A stretch of 5,111 nt of DNA, from NCBI GenBank assembly GCA_049791475.1, contig JBAQZZ010000135.1:1-5111 (forward strand), in the 5' to 3' direction. Origin of the DNA: CAXBID01 sp049791475 (GTDB lineage Bacteria > Bacteroidota > Bacteroidia > Flavobacteriales > Flavobacteriaceae). The translations under genes were made by a program, and so were the position numbers. The notes under the pieces were generated by a model. That model was not told the origin of the DNA. It was given only the letters and a program-made list of their open reading frames with translations, and did not search any database. Shown one piece after another: positions 1 to 4,748 of the stretch (its first letter is position 1; each line of letters starts with the position of its first letter).

Positions 1-864
1 GTACATTCAAAATATTTACGTTTTGATTTTTCACATTTCTCAAAATTGACTGTCGAAGAATTACGCGAAGTAGAGAATTTTGTAAATAGACGAATAGATG
101 GAAAATTACCTTTAATTGAAAAGCGAAATATACCAAAAGAAGAGGCTATTGCTGATGGTGCCATGAGTTTGTTTGGTGAAAAATATGGCGATACGGTTCG
201 TGCTATTCGTTTTGGAAAATCTATTGAACTTTGTGGTGGTACGCATGTAAAAAACACTGCTGATATTTGGCATTTTAAAATTGTTTCTGAAGGTGCTGTG
301 GCGGCAGGAATAAGAAGGATAGAAGCGATTTCAAACGACGCTGTAAAAGATTTTTATTTTGAAAACAATCGTGCTTATTTTGAAATGAAAGATTTGCTTA
401 ATAATGCGCAAGAACCAGTAAAGGCTCTTCAAAGTTTGCAGGAAGAAAACACCAATCTTAAAAAGGAGATAGAAGTCCTATTAAAAGATAAAGCTAAAAA
501 TGTAAAAGGCGAACTTAAGAATGAATTAGAGGATATTAATGGCATTCAGTTTTTAGCTAAAAAATTAGATTTAGACGCTGGAGGATTAAAAGATGTGGCT
601 TTTGATTTAGGAAGTCAGTTTGATAATTTATTTTTATTATTTGCAAGTGAGAAAGAAGGAAAGGCTTTTTTAACGTGTTATATTTCTAAAGAATTAGTAG
701 CTGAGAAAGATTTAAACGCAGGTAAAGTTGTGCGAGAACTTGGAAAATATATTCAAGGCGGCGGTGGCGGACAACCATTTTTCGCAACTGCTGGTGGAAA
801 AAATCCCGATGGGATTGCTAAGGCTTTGGGGCATGCTAAGAATTATCTTAAATTGATATCTTAA
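1..864 (+). CDS. alaS: Alanyl-tRNA synthetase, C-terminal part (5' truncated by window)
   Basis: This is the C-terminal 287 residues of the cytoplasmic enzyme that charges tRNA-Ala with alanine; the reading frame is open from base 1, so the start lies outside the window. The first codons read SKYLRFDFSHFSKLT, the conserved stretch of the AlaRS editing domain. Window residues 76-83 give the ELCGGTHV motif, whose Cys78 and His82 are metal/editing-site ligands in this family; their HxxxH partner lies upstream, outside the window. Residues about 133-177 are charged and heptad-like, as expected for the linker coiled coil. The C-terminal DHHA1/C-Ala domain carries the glycine-rich run GGGGGQPFFATAGGK (about 253-267). 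The stop is TAA. The aminoacylation domain cannot be judged. The downstream neighbour in the ancestral order was probably the GSCFA gene, now separated by the GxxExxY unit. Identification is near certain. Confidence 0.97.
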   Translation, partial: VHSKYLRFDFSHFSKLTVEELREVENFVNRRIDGKLPLIEKRNIPKEEAIADGAMSLFGEKYGDTVRAIRFGKSIELCGGTHVKNTADIWHFKIVSEGAVAAGIRRIEAISNDAVKDFYFENNRAYFEMKDLLNNAQEPVKALQSLQEENTNLKKEIEVLLKDKAKNVKGELKNELEDINGIQFLAKKLDLDAGGLKDVAFDLGSQFDNLFLLFASEKEGKAFLTCYISKELVAEKDLNAGKVVRELGKYIQGGGGGQPFFATAGGKNPDGIAKALGHAKNYLKLIS

Positions 865-874
865 AATATTTTTT

Positions 875-899
875 CTCGCAAAGTCGTAGAGGCGCAAAG
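875..899 (+). repeat. Left arm of inverted repeat (three CTTTGCGN-type octamers)
   Basis: This 25-bp arm begins 10 bp after the alaS stop. Read on the minus strand it is three octamers, CTTTGCGC, CTCTACGA and CTTTGCGA; the middle one has diverged. It is the reverse complement of 1313-1337 at 22 of 25 positions, all three mismatches falling in the middle octamer. It forms the left boundary of the GxxExxY unit. Confidence 0.85.
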
Positions 900-928
900 T
901 AGAGGTATACAAAAAAGTAGCAAGAGAT

Positions 929-1306
929 ATGACTGAAAATGAAATTGCTCGAGTAATAGTTGATAAGTGTTACCATATTCATGTAGCACTTGGTCCAGGG
1001 TTATTGGAATCTGTTTATGAAGAAGTTTTATATTATGAACTTAATCAAGAAGGATTAAACATTAAGCGTCAACAAGATTTACCTGTTTTCTATAAAAGTT
1101 TAAAAATGGATGTTGGTTTTAGAGCAGATTTAATCGTTGAGAATAAAGTGATTATTGAGTTAAAATCGGTTGAAAAGATTGTACCAGTCCACCAAAAACA
1201 ATTACTTACATATTTAAAGATTTCGGAATTGAAATTAGGTTTATTAGTCAATTTTAACGACGCACTTATTAAAAATGGGATAACAAGAATAGTAAACAGA
1301 TTATAA
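929..1306 (+). CDS. GxxExxY family protein (PD-(D/E)XK-like)
   Basis: This 125-aa protein matches the small GxxExxY family (TIGR04256 / PDDEXK_3 type), common in Bacteroidetes and of unknown biological role. The name motif is at residues 24-30 (GLLESVY). A nuclease-like core follows: Asp67 in FRADLIV, then Glu77 and Lys79 in IIELKSV, the spacing of a PD-(D/E)XK active site, and a later Gln91 in HQKQLLTYL. All residues expected for catalysis are present, so it is not visibly degenerate, and its length is normal for the family. The ATG at 929 has only a weak purine stretch (AAGAGA) upstream, which is usual in this phylum. It lies 64 bp after alaS and 31 bp before the GSCFA start, and could be read through from alaS. 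Inverted CTTTGCG repeats flank it closely. Nuclease activity is inferred from the fold family only, and its substrate is unknown. Confidence 0.9.
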   Translation: MTENEIARVIVDKCYHIHVALGPGLLESVYEEVLYYELNQEGLNIKRQQDLPVFYKSLKMDVGFRADLIVENKVIIELKSVEKIVPVHQKQLLTYLKISELKLGLLVNFNDALIKNGITRIVNRL

Positions 1307-1312
1307 TTTTTT

Positions 1313-1337
1313 CTTTGCGCCTTTGCGTCTTTGCGAG
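1313..1337 (+). repeat. Right arm of inverted repeat (CTTTGCGC-CTTTGCGT-CTTTGCGA)
   Basis: Three near-perfect octamers (CTTTGCG plus one variable base) stand in tandem with an 8-bp period, beginning 6 bp after the GxxExxY stop. The arm pairs with 875-899 (22 of 25). Its last base is adjacent to the ATG of the GSCFA gene, so it occupies the whole region where that gene's ribosome-binding site would be. Confidence 0.88.
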
Positions 1338-2291
1338 ATGAATTTACAAACCAAAATACAACTAGAAAAAGAATCTAAAAATCAAATAGATTATAACTCC
1401 AATGTCTTACTTTTAGGTTCATGTTTTTCTGAGAATATTGGCAAAAAGCTTGATTATTTTAAGTTTCAAAACTTTCAAAACCCTTTCGGAATTTTATTTC
1501 ACCCAAAAGCTATTGAAACTTTAATTTCAAATGCTGTTGAGCATAAAGTATATTCAGAAAAAGAGGTATTTTTTAATAATGAGCAGTGGCATTGTTTTGA
1601 TGCACACTCAAAATTAAGTAATACCTCAAAAGAGCATTTAATAAGTCAATTAAATAATCAAATAAATTTTACAGCTTCAAAATTAAAAATAGCTTCTCAT
1701 ATAATTATCACATTGGGAACCACATGGATATATCGCGTTGTTAAATCGAATGCTATTGTAGCTAATTGCCATAAAGTACCTCAAAAACAGTTTAAAAAAG
1801 AGTTGCTATCGGTTGATGAAGTGACAGATTCACTAAAAAACATTTTGAGTTTAATTAGAAGTATTAATTACGAAGCTTCAATTATTTTTACAGTATCGCC
1901 TGTTCGCCATTTAAAAGATGGCTTTATTGAAAACACACAAAGTAAAGCGCATTTATTGGCTGCAATTCATCAAGTTGTTTCCCCTTTGGGGGCTAGGGGG
2001 CTTTATTTTCCTTCTTATGAAATTATGATGGACGAACTTCGTGATTACCGTTTTTATGATGAAGATATGATTCACCCTAATCAAACAGCCATCAATTATA
2101 TTTGGGATAAATTTAAAGAAGTTTGGATTTCCGATTCAGCTTTCAAAACTATGGATGCCGTTGATAGTGTTCAAAAAGGATTTCAACACAAGGCTTTTAA
2201 TTCAAAATCTGAGGCTCATCAAAAATTTCTTCAAAAGTTAGAAGCTAAAAAAAATCAGCTTCAATTGCAGTTTCCACATATTGTCTTCTAA
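1338..2291 (+). CDS. GSCFA domain-containing protein
   Basis: This 317-aa protein belongs to the GSCFA family, named for the motif seen here as GSCFS at residues 27-31 (after LLL). Further conserved blocks are NPFGILFHP (48-56), ITLGTTW (124-130), TVSPVRH (185-191), FPSYEIMMDELRDYRFY (224-240) and DMIHPNQ (243-249). The Ser near the N-terminus, the middle blocks and the late Asp/His block resemble SGNH/GDSL-type hydrolases, so an esterase-like fold is plausible, but no substrate is established to my knowledge. No signal peptide is visible, which suggests a cytoplasmic protein. I chose the ATG at 1338. A TTG 15 bp upstream is in frame but would translate part of the octamer repeat into residues foreign to the family. 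A C/G-run patch at residues 215-222 looks like an in-frame insertion (see the repeat at 1978-2003). Confidence 0.92.
   Translation: MNLQTKIQLEKESKNQIDYNSNVLLLGSCFSENIGKKLDYFKFQNFQNPFGILFHPKAIETLISNAVEHKVYSEKEVFFNNEQWHCFDAHSKLSNTSKEHLISQLNNQINFTASKLKIASHIIITLGTTWIYRVVKSNAIVANCHKVPQKQFKKELLSVDEVTDSLKNILSLIRSINYEASIIFTVSPVRHLKDGFIENTQSKAHLLAAIHQVVSPLGARGLYFPSYEIMMDELRDYRFYDEDMIHPNQTAINYIWDKFKEVWISDSAFKTMDAVDSVQKGFQHKAFNSKSEAHQKFLQKLEAKKNQLQLQFPHIVF
1978..2003 (+). repeat. C/G-run patch, REP-like, in frame inside GSCFA gene
   Basis: The string CCCC-TTT-GGGGG-CTA-GGGGG-C (1981-2001) stands out in a very AT-rich gene. CCCC/GGGG can form a small hairpin around TTT. It encodes SPLGARGL with GGG and AGG codons that are rare in the rest of the gene. 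I recall similar C/G-run strings as scattered repeats in flavobacterial genomes, but could not check this. Confidence 0.45.
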
Positions 2292-2378
2292 ATATACGTA
2301 ATTCATCGTATTGATTTCTTGTCTTTTAATGTTGCAGTTTTGCGGTTTTAGTAGTTTTTTTAAAAATATTGTTATTGA

Positions 2379-2409
2379 AATTTGATTGATTTAGCATGAT
2401 AATCAAATT
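2379..2409 (+). repeat. Inverted repeat AATTTGATT-N13-AATCAAATT
   Basis: Perfect 9-bp arms (2379-2387 and 2401-2409) surround a 13-nt loop, about 90 nt after the GSCFA stop. A T-run follows only 14 nt later, so it is not a classical terminator. It could be a weak mRNA 3' structure or chance in AT-rich sequence. Confidence 0.3.
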
Positions 2410-2432
2410 ATTACGTTTAATCTTTTTTTATA

Positions 2433-2470
2433 ACACTTAGTCGAAAAATTATCAAGTGTCAATTTTTTTT
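2433..2470 (+). terminator. Weak terminator-like hairpin
   Basis: Arms ACACTT (2433-2438) and AAGTGT (2454-2459) form a 6-bp perfect stem around a 15-nt loop, and eight T's follow at 2463-2470. The stem is short and the loop large, so this is a tentative terminator for the GSCFA transcript. Confidence 0.35.
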
Positions 2471-2506
2471 CAATTAAATTCACCATGCTATTAATCAGTT
2501 CATATC

Positions 2507-2560
2507 AAAAAACATCAACAGTTAAAATCATTAAATGGATTTTTGTTGGTGTTTTTTTTT
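2507..2560 (+). terminator. Strong intrinsic terminator-like hairpin
   Basis: The left arm 2507-2520 (AAAAAACATCAACA) pairs with 2544-2557 (TGTTGGTGTTTTTT) over 14 bp with one G-U. The enclosed bases can pair further (AAAATC with GGATTTT), and the T-run continues through 2560. It is the best terminator candidate between the GSCFA and DUF4230 genes. The opposing A-tract would give a shorter T-run on the other strand, but no minus-strand gene ends here. Confidence 0.6.
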
Positions 2561-2698
2561 ATGTTCAAGTATTGGATCATTTAACTTCTTTTCAGGTATT
2601 TAATCTTTCATCTGCATTATTATTTTAATTATTCTTTTTTTTATTTGTAATTAAAGTTTTCTTTATACTAAATAACATTAATTTAGACATCATTCATT

Positions 2699-2730
2699 GG
2701 AGGAAATTGATGTTTTTTTATTTAATTTAG
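2699..2730 (+). promoter_or_regulatory. Shine-Dalgarno-like GGAGG with six-codon leader ORF
   Basis: GGAGG at 2699-2703 sits 6 nt before an ATG at 2710 that opens a complete mini-ORF, MFFYLI then TAG (2728-2730). The DUF4230 start follows 4 nt later, so the only good ribosome-binding site here points to the mini-ORF and is 31 nt from the gene's own ATG. Translational coupling is possible but unproven. Confidence 0.3.
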
Positions 2731-2734
2731 CGGC

Positions 2735-3349
2735 ATGCGAAAAATTCTATTTGGTGTTGTGATTACGTTGGTTGTTTTGTTCACTTTTAAATATTGTGGA
2801 GACAAACGCGAAGATAAAATTGTACTTCAAGAAAGTTCAGCACTCATTCAAGAGCAAATAAAAAATGTAGGAAAGCTTATAGTTACTGAAGGTCATTTTA
2901 GTGAAGTTTTCAATTATAAAAATTCAAAAGATATTTTTGGTGATTACTTTACTTCGGAAAAAAAGGCTCTGGTGGTTGTAAATGCTGATGTTACTATTGC
3001 TTACGATTTAAGTAAAATTCAATTTGAAATTGATGAAGCTTCTAAAACACTAACCATTATAAGTATTCCAGAAGAAGAAATTAAAATAAGTCCAGATTTG
3101 GAATATTATGATATTCAAGCCGATTTTTTAAATCCGTTTGAAGCTAAAGATTATAACGATATTAAAAATATTGTAAAAGAGTCATTAAGCAAAAAATTAG
3201 AAAATTCCGATTTAAAAAGTAATGCCAAAAACAGATTAATTAGCGAGTTAGCCAAGTTTTATATTCTAACAAATTCTTTAGGCTGGACGTTGCAATATAA
3301 CAATATGCCAATTTCCAAAACAGAAACCTTACAAGACTTAAAACTATAA
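2735..3349 (+). CDS. DUF4230 domain-containing membrane-anchored protein
   Basis: This 204-aa protein matches the DUF4230 family of unknown function. Residues 4-19 (ILFGVVITLVVLFTFK) form one hydrophobic N-terminal segment after a short positive start (MRK), so the protein is probably anchored in the inner membrane with the rest outside the cytoplasm. The family core runs from about residue 30 to 185: an opening amphipathic helix (LQESSALIQEQIKNVGKLIVTEGHF), a beta-rich middle (KALVVVNADVTIAYDLSKIQF, SKTLTIISIPEEEIKISPDLE), and a C-terminal helix rich in Lys/Glu ending near FYILTNSLGW. Cys21 follows the hydrophobic segment, but FKYC is not a lipobox, so a lipoprotein is unlikely. The ATG at 2735 gives the expected N-terminus, and GGAGG lies 31 nt upstream, too far to serve it directly. 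The gene ends tail to tail with the rhodanese. No catalytic motif is evident. Confidence 0.88.
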   Translation: MRKILFGVVITLVVLFTFKYCGDKREDKIVLQESSALIQEQIKNVGKLIVTEGHFSEVFNYKNSKDIFGDYFTSEKKALVVVNADVTIAYDLSKIQFEIDEASKTLTIISIPEEEIKISPDLEYYDIQADFLNPFEAKDYNDIKNIVKESLSKKLENSDLKSNAKNRLISELAKFYILTNSLGWTLQYNNMPISKTETLQDLKL

Positions 3350-3649
3350 TTTATTTTGTAAGCTTGCCCATCCACCGCCATTAATACACTCAATGCCATT
3401 TTTACGTAAAATAGATGCTGCATTACTAGAACGCATGCCACTAGCACAACAAGTAATGATAGGTTTGTTCAACTTTTTAATAGCATCAATTTTCAACGAG
3501 ATAGTTTGAAGCGGAATATTTTTTGAACCTTTAATGGCACCTTGGTTATATTCTTGAGTCGTTCTCACATCAATGATGATAGCGCCTCTAGATTTAAACT
3601 TTTTTAACTCCTCTTTTTTACTTCCAAATAATGTGTTTAGTAATCCCAT
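3344..3649 (-). CDS. Single-domain rhodanese-like protein
   Basis: This 101-aa protein is a single rhodanese domain, a sulfurtransferase fold that carries a persulfide on an active-site Cys. Seen in order: IIDVRT (25-30, the usual IDVR strand), GAIKGSKNIPL (37-47, the GHIxGAxNIPL region), then the active loop CASGMRS with catalytic Cys68, preceded by another Cys at 67. The C-terminal GGGWASLQ resembles the usual GGxxxW ending. All key residues are present and the length is normal for stand-alone rhodaneses. There is no signal peptide, so it is probably cytoplasmic. The ATG at 3649 is preferred; a TTG at 3667 would add six residues without family support. Its stop (TAG) overlaps the end of the DUF4230 gene. 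The sulfur acceptor is unknown. A GTAACA-N2-TGTTAC dyad lies 45-58 bp upstream of its start. Confidence 0.93.
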   Translation of the reverse strand: MGLLNTLFGSKKEELKKFKSRGAIIIDVRTTQEYNQGAIKGSKNIPLQTISLKIDAIKKLNKPIITCCASGMRSSNAASILRKNGIECINGGGWASLQNKL

Positions 3650-3693
3650 AAATAAAATTTTATACAAAAATCACCAATAATAATTAAAAGAAT

Positions 3694-3707
3694 GTAACAA
3701 CTGTTAC
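3694..3707. promoter_or_regulatory. GTAACA-N2-TGTTAC dyad, possible operator
   Basis: Perfect 6-bp inverted arms with a 2-bp spacer lie in the divergent region, 45 bp upstream of the rhodanese ATG and 62 bp upstream of the crotonase ATG. The size and symmetry suit a dimeric regulator such as a CRP/FNR-family protein. No regulator is encoded in the window, so the assignment is speculative. Confidence 0.35.
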
Positions 3708-3723
3708 TCATATTTTTTTGAGA

Positions 3724-3754
3724 ATTTTTGTGTATATTCAACCACTACAAAAAT
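3724..3754. promoter_or_regulatory. ATTTTTGT-N15-ACAAAAAT inverted repeat in divergent promoter region
   Basis: Perfect 8-bp arms (3724-3731 and 3747-3754) place a TTTG in each orientation, which could serve as -33 elements for both divergent genes. I do not find matching TAnnTTTG boxes at the right distance on either strand. It could equally be a regulator site or chance in T/A-rich DNA. Confidence 0.25.
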
Positions 3755-3768
3755 GATATTAATCAAGT

Positions 3769-4521
3769 ATGGAGCAACCCTACGTAACACTTAAAATAGA
3801 AAACAAAGTTGGGTATATTGAGTTTTATCACCCTGATAAAAATGCAATGTCTAGTAATTTGTTATCACAATTAACTCAAACCATTGAGAATGCTGGAGTT
3901 AATGAAGCTATTAATGTTATTGTATTAAAAAGTGGAGGAGCACGTACCTTTTGTGCAGGTGCAAGTTTTAAAGAATTAATTGCTATTGATGATGCTAAAA
4001 CTGGTGAGCAATTTTTCTCTGGTTTTGCAACTTTAATTAATGTAATGCGTAAATGCCCAAAGCTTATTATTGGCAGAGTACAAGGTAAAACTGTAGGAGG
4101 TGGTGTTGGTTTAGCTGCTACGACCGATTATTGTTTAGCAACGCAATATGCATCTATTAAACTTAGCGAATTAAGTATAGGTATTGGACCTTTTGTTATT
4201 GAGCCAGTAGTTTCCAAGAAAATGGGAAAAACCGCAATGTCTCAAATGACGATTAATGCAGAACGGTTTTATACTGCTGAATATGCTAAAAGTAAGGGTT
4301 TATATGATGCTATTTTTGATACAACTGAACAATTGGACGAAGCAGTTAAAGTTTTGGCAGAAAAGCTATCTGGTTATAACCCCGAGGCTTTAAAAGAAAT
4401 GAAAAAAGTTTTTTGGGAAAATACGGAGCATTGGGATGCTTTGCTAAAAGATCGTGCAAGAATTAGTGGAAAACTCGTTTTAAGTGCCTTTACTAAAAAC
4501 ACTTTGAAACGGTTTAAGTGA
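3769..4521 (+). CDS. Enoyl-CoA hydratase/isomerase (crotonase) family protein
   Basis: This 250-aa protein is a complete member of the crotonase superfamily, which acts on acyl-CoA thioesters, typically in fatty-acid or branched-chain amino-acid breakdown in the cytoplasm. Residues 61-70 (FCAGASFKEL) correspond to the (F)xAGADxKEM loop, and 106-116 (GKTVGGGVGLA) to the GxxxGGGxELA segment; both supply oxyanion-hole backbone amides. The C-terminal helical part (about 200-250) is of usual length. By alignment from memory to mammalian mitochondrial enoyl-CoA hydratase, Glu134 in KLSEL matches catalytic Glu164, whereas Glu144 is replaced by Gly114. The one-Glu arrangement resembles enoyl-CoA isomerases, so hydratase activity should not be assumed. 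The ATG at 3769 gives the standard N-terminus. It is transcribed divergently from the rhodanese and has no obvious operon partner. The substrate is not predictable from the window. Confidence 0.9.
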   Translation: MEQPYVTLKIENKVGYIEFYHPDKNAMSSNLLSQLTQTIENAGVNEAINVIVLKSGGARTFCAGASFKELIAIDDAKTGEQFFSGFATLINVMRKCPKLIIGRVQGKTVGGGVGLAATTDYCLATQYASIKLSELSIGIGPFVIEPVVSKKMGKTAMSQMTINAERFYTAEYAKSKGLYDAIFDTTEQLDEAVKVLAEKLSGYNPEALKEMKKVFWENTEHWDALLKDRARISGKLVLSAFTKNTLKRFK

Positions 4522-4555
4522 CAACCCCAAAAATTTAAATTTAAAATAATTTGTA

Positions 4556-4577
4556 TTATTTTTCGTTTATTTTTCGT
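4556..4577 (+). repeat. Tandem 11-bp direct repeat TTATTTTTCGT x2
   Basis: Two identical 11-bp copies stand head to tail (4556-4566, 4567-4577), about 35 nt after the crotonase stop. The period equals one DNA helical turn. The role is unknown. Confidence 0.6.
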
Positions 4578-4600
4578 GTTAAAAATTAATTATCTTTACA

Positions 4601-4671
4601 GGATAACGACAACAAAAAACTTTCTATATCCTGACGTATTTACGGGATATCGACAATAAAAGTTGCTATAT
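4601..4671 (+). repeat. Imperfect direct repeat pair with central palindrome
   Basis: Copy one (4601-4629) and copy two (4645-4671) share GGATA-CGACAA, an A-run and CTATAT, with 23 of 27 aligned bases equal if a 2-nt gap is placed in the A-run; the offset is 44 nt. Between them ATATCC (4626-4631), CGTA (4635-4638), TACG (4641-4644) and GGATAT (4645-4650) form a nearly continuous 10-bp hairpin with a TGA bulge and a TT loop. AACTTT and AAAGTT further out can extend it. Confidence 0.55.
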
Positions 4672-4699
4672 AACGAGTTGCCATTAATACCTAAAAAAC

Positions 4700-4730
4700 T
4701 TTGCGGATTAAATAAAATGTACTAACTTTG
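4700..4730 (+). promoter_or_regulatory. Bacteroidetes-type promoter of the toxin-antitoxin operon
   Basis: TTTG at 4700-4703 (-33 element) and TAACTTTG at 4723-4730 (-7 element, matching TAnnTTTG exactly) are separated by 19 nt, the arrangement known for the primary sigma factor of Bacteroidetes. Transcription would start a few bases after 4730, leaving a leader of roughly a dozen bases before the antitoxin ATG at 4749. Confidence 0.8.
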
Positions 4731-4748
4731 TAATTACAATATAAAGTT

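Larger units (their letters stand above)
875..1337 (+). mobile_element. Putative GxxExxY cassette bounded by inverted octamer repeats
   Basis: A 463-bp unit consists of two inverted 25-bp arms and, between them, almost nothing but one short gene. It sits between alaS and the GSCFA gene, which I recall as frequent neighbours in Flavobacteriia. It encodes no transposase, and no target-site duplication is evident at its outer edges, so if mobile it would need a function supplied elsewhere. Calling it a mobile element is an inference from the boundaries and the family's patchy distribution. It could instead be an old insertion fixed in place, or repeats accumulated around the gene. Confidence 0.35.
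2292..2734. other. 443-nt intergenic region without a convincing gene
   Basis: The gap between the GSCFA stop and the DUF4230 start is extremely AT-rich. It contains three stem-loops (2379-2409, 2433-2470, 2507-2560), of which the last is a convincing intrinsic terminator. A GGAGG-led six-codon mini-ORF follows at 2699-2730. I find no tRNA-like fold, no recognised riboswitch and no consensus TTTG/TAnnTTTG promoter. A 47-codon ORF at 2485-2628 overlaps the terminator and is considered spurious. Confidence 0.6.
4522..4748. other. Repeat-bearing intergenic region upstream of toxin-antitoxin genes
   Basis: The 227-nt gap holds a 12-bp palindrome AAATTTAAATTT (about 4532-4543), an 11-bp tandem repeat (4556-4577), an imperfect direct repeat (4601-4629 and 4645-4671) joined by a palindrome, and the promoter at 4700-4730. 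No gene and no convincing terminator for the crotonase are visible. Confidence 0.6.

Noticed and set aside
712..912. Minus-strand 66-codon ORF opposite the end of alaS
   Set aside because: It lies almost wholly antisense to the conserved DHHA1 region of alaS and shows no family features.
1323..1337. Upstream TTG start for the GSCFA gene
   Set aside because: It would translate the octamer repeat (MRLCE) as the N-terminus; the ATG at 1338 fits the family better.
1313..1337. Octamer array as a CRISPR-like repeat
   Set aside because: The units are 8 bp with no spacers and no cas genes nearby.
2485..2628. 47-codon ORF starting MLLISSYQKT with one hydrophobic segment (IIKWIFVGVFFYVQVL)
   Set aside because: It runs through the terminator-like hairpin at 2507-2560, whose T-run supplies the Phe codons. 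It has no ribosome-binding site and matches no family I know.
2679..2730. Two TAATTTAG strings (2679-2686, 2723-2730) as -7 promoter boxes for DUF4230
   Set aside because: Each differs from TAnnTTTG at one base and neither has a TTTG at the proper distance upstream.
2795..2797. Cys21 of the DUF4230 protein as a lipoprotein attachment site
   Set aside because: The preceding residues FKY do not form a lipobox; a plain N-terminal membrane anchor is simpler.
3259..3447. Minus-strand 62-codon ORF across the DUF4230/rhodanese junction
   Set aside because: It is out of frame with and inside the rhodanese gene and overlaps DUF4230 in antisense; it is a shadow.
3650..3667. Upstream TTG start for the rhodanese
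   Set aside because: It adds MYKILF without family support; the ATG at 3649 gives a normal single-domain protein.
4661..4690. attC-like integron site at the string ending AACGAGTTGCC
   Set aside because: The GTTRRRY/RYYYAAC core pair and the long paired arms of attC sites are not found; GTTGCCA does not fit GTTRRRY.
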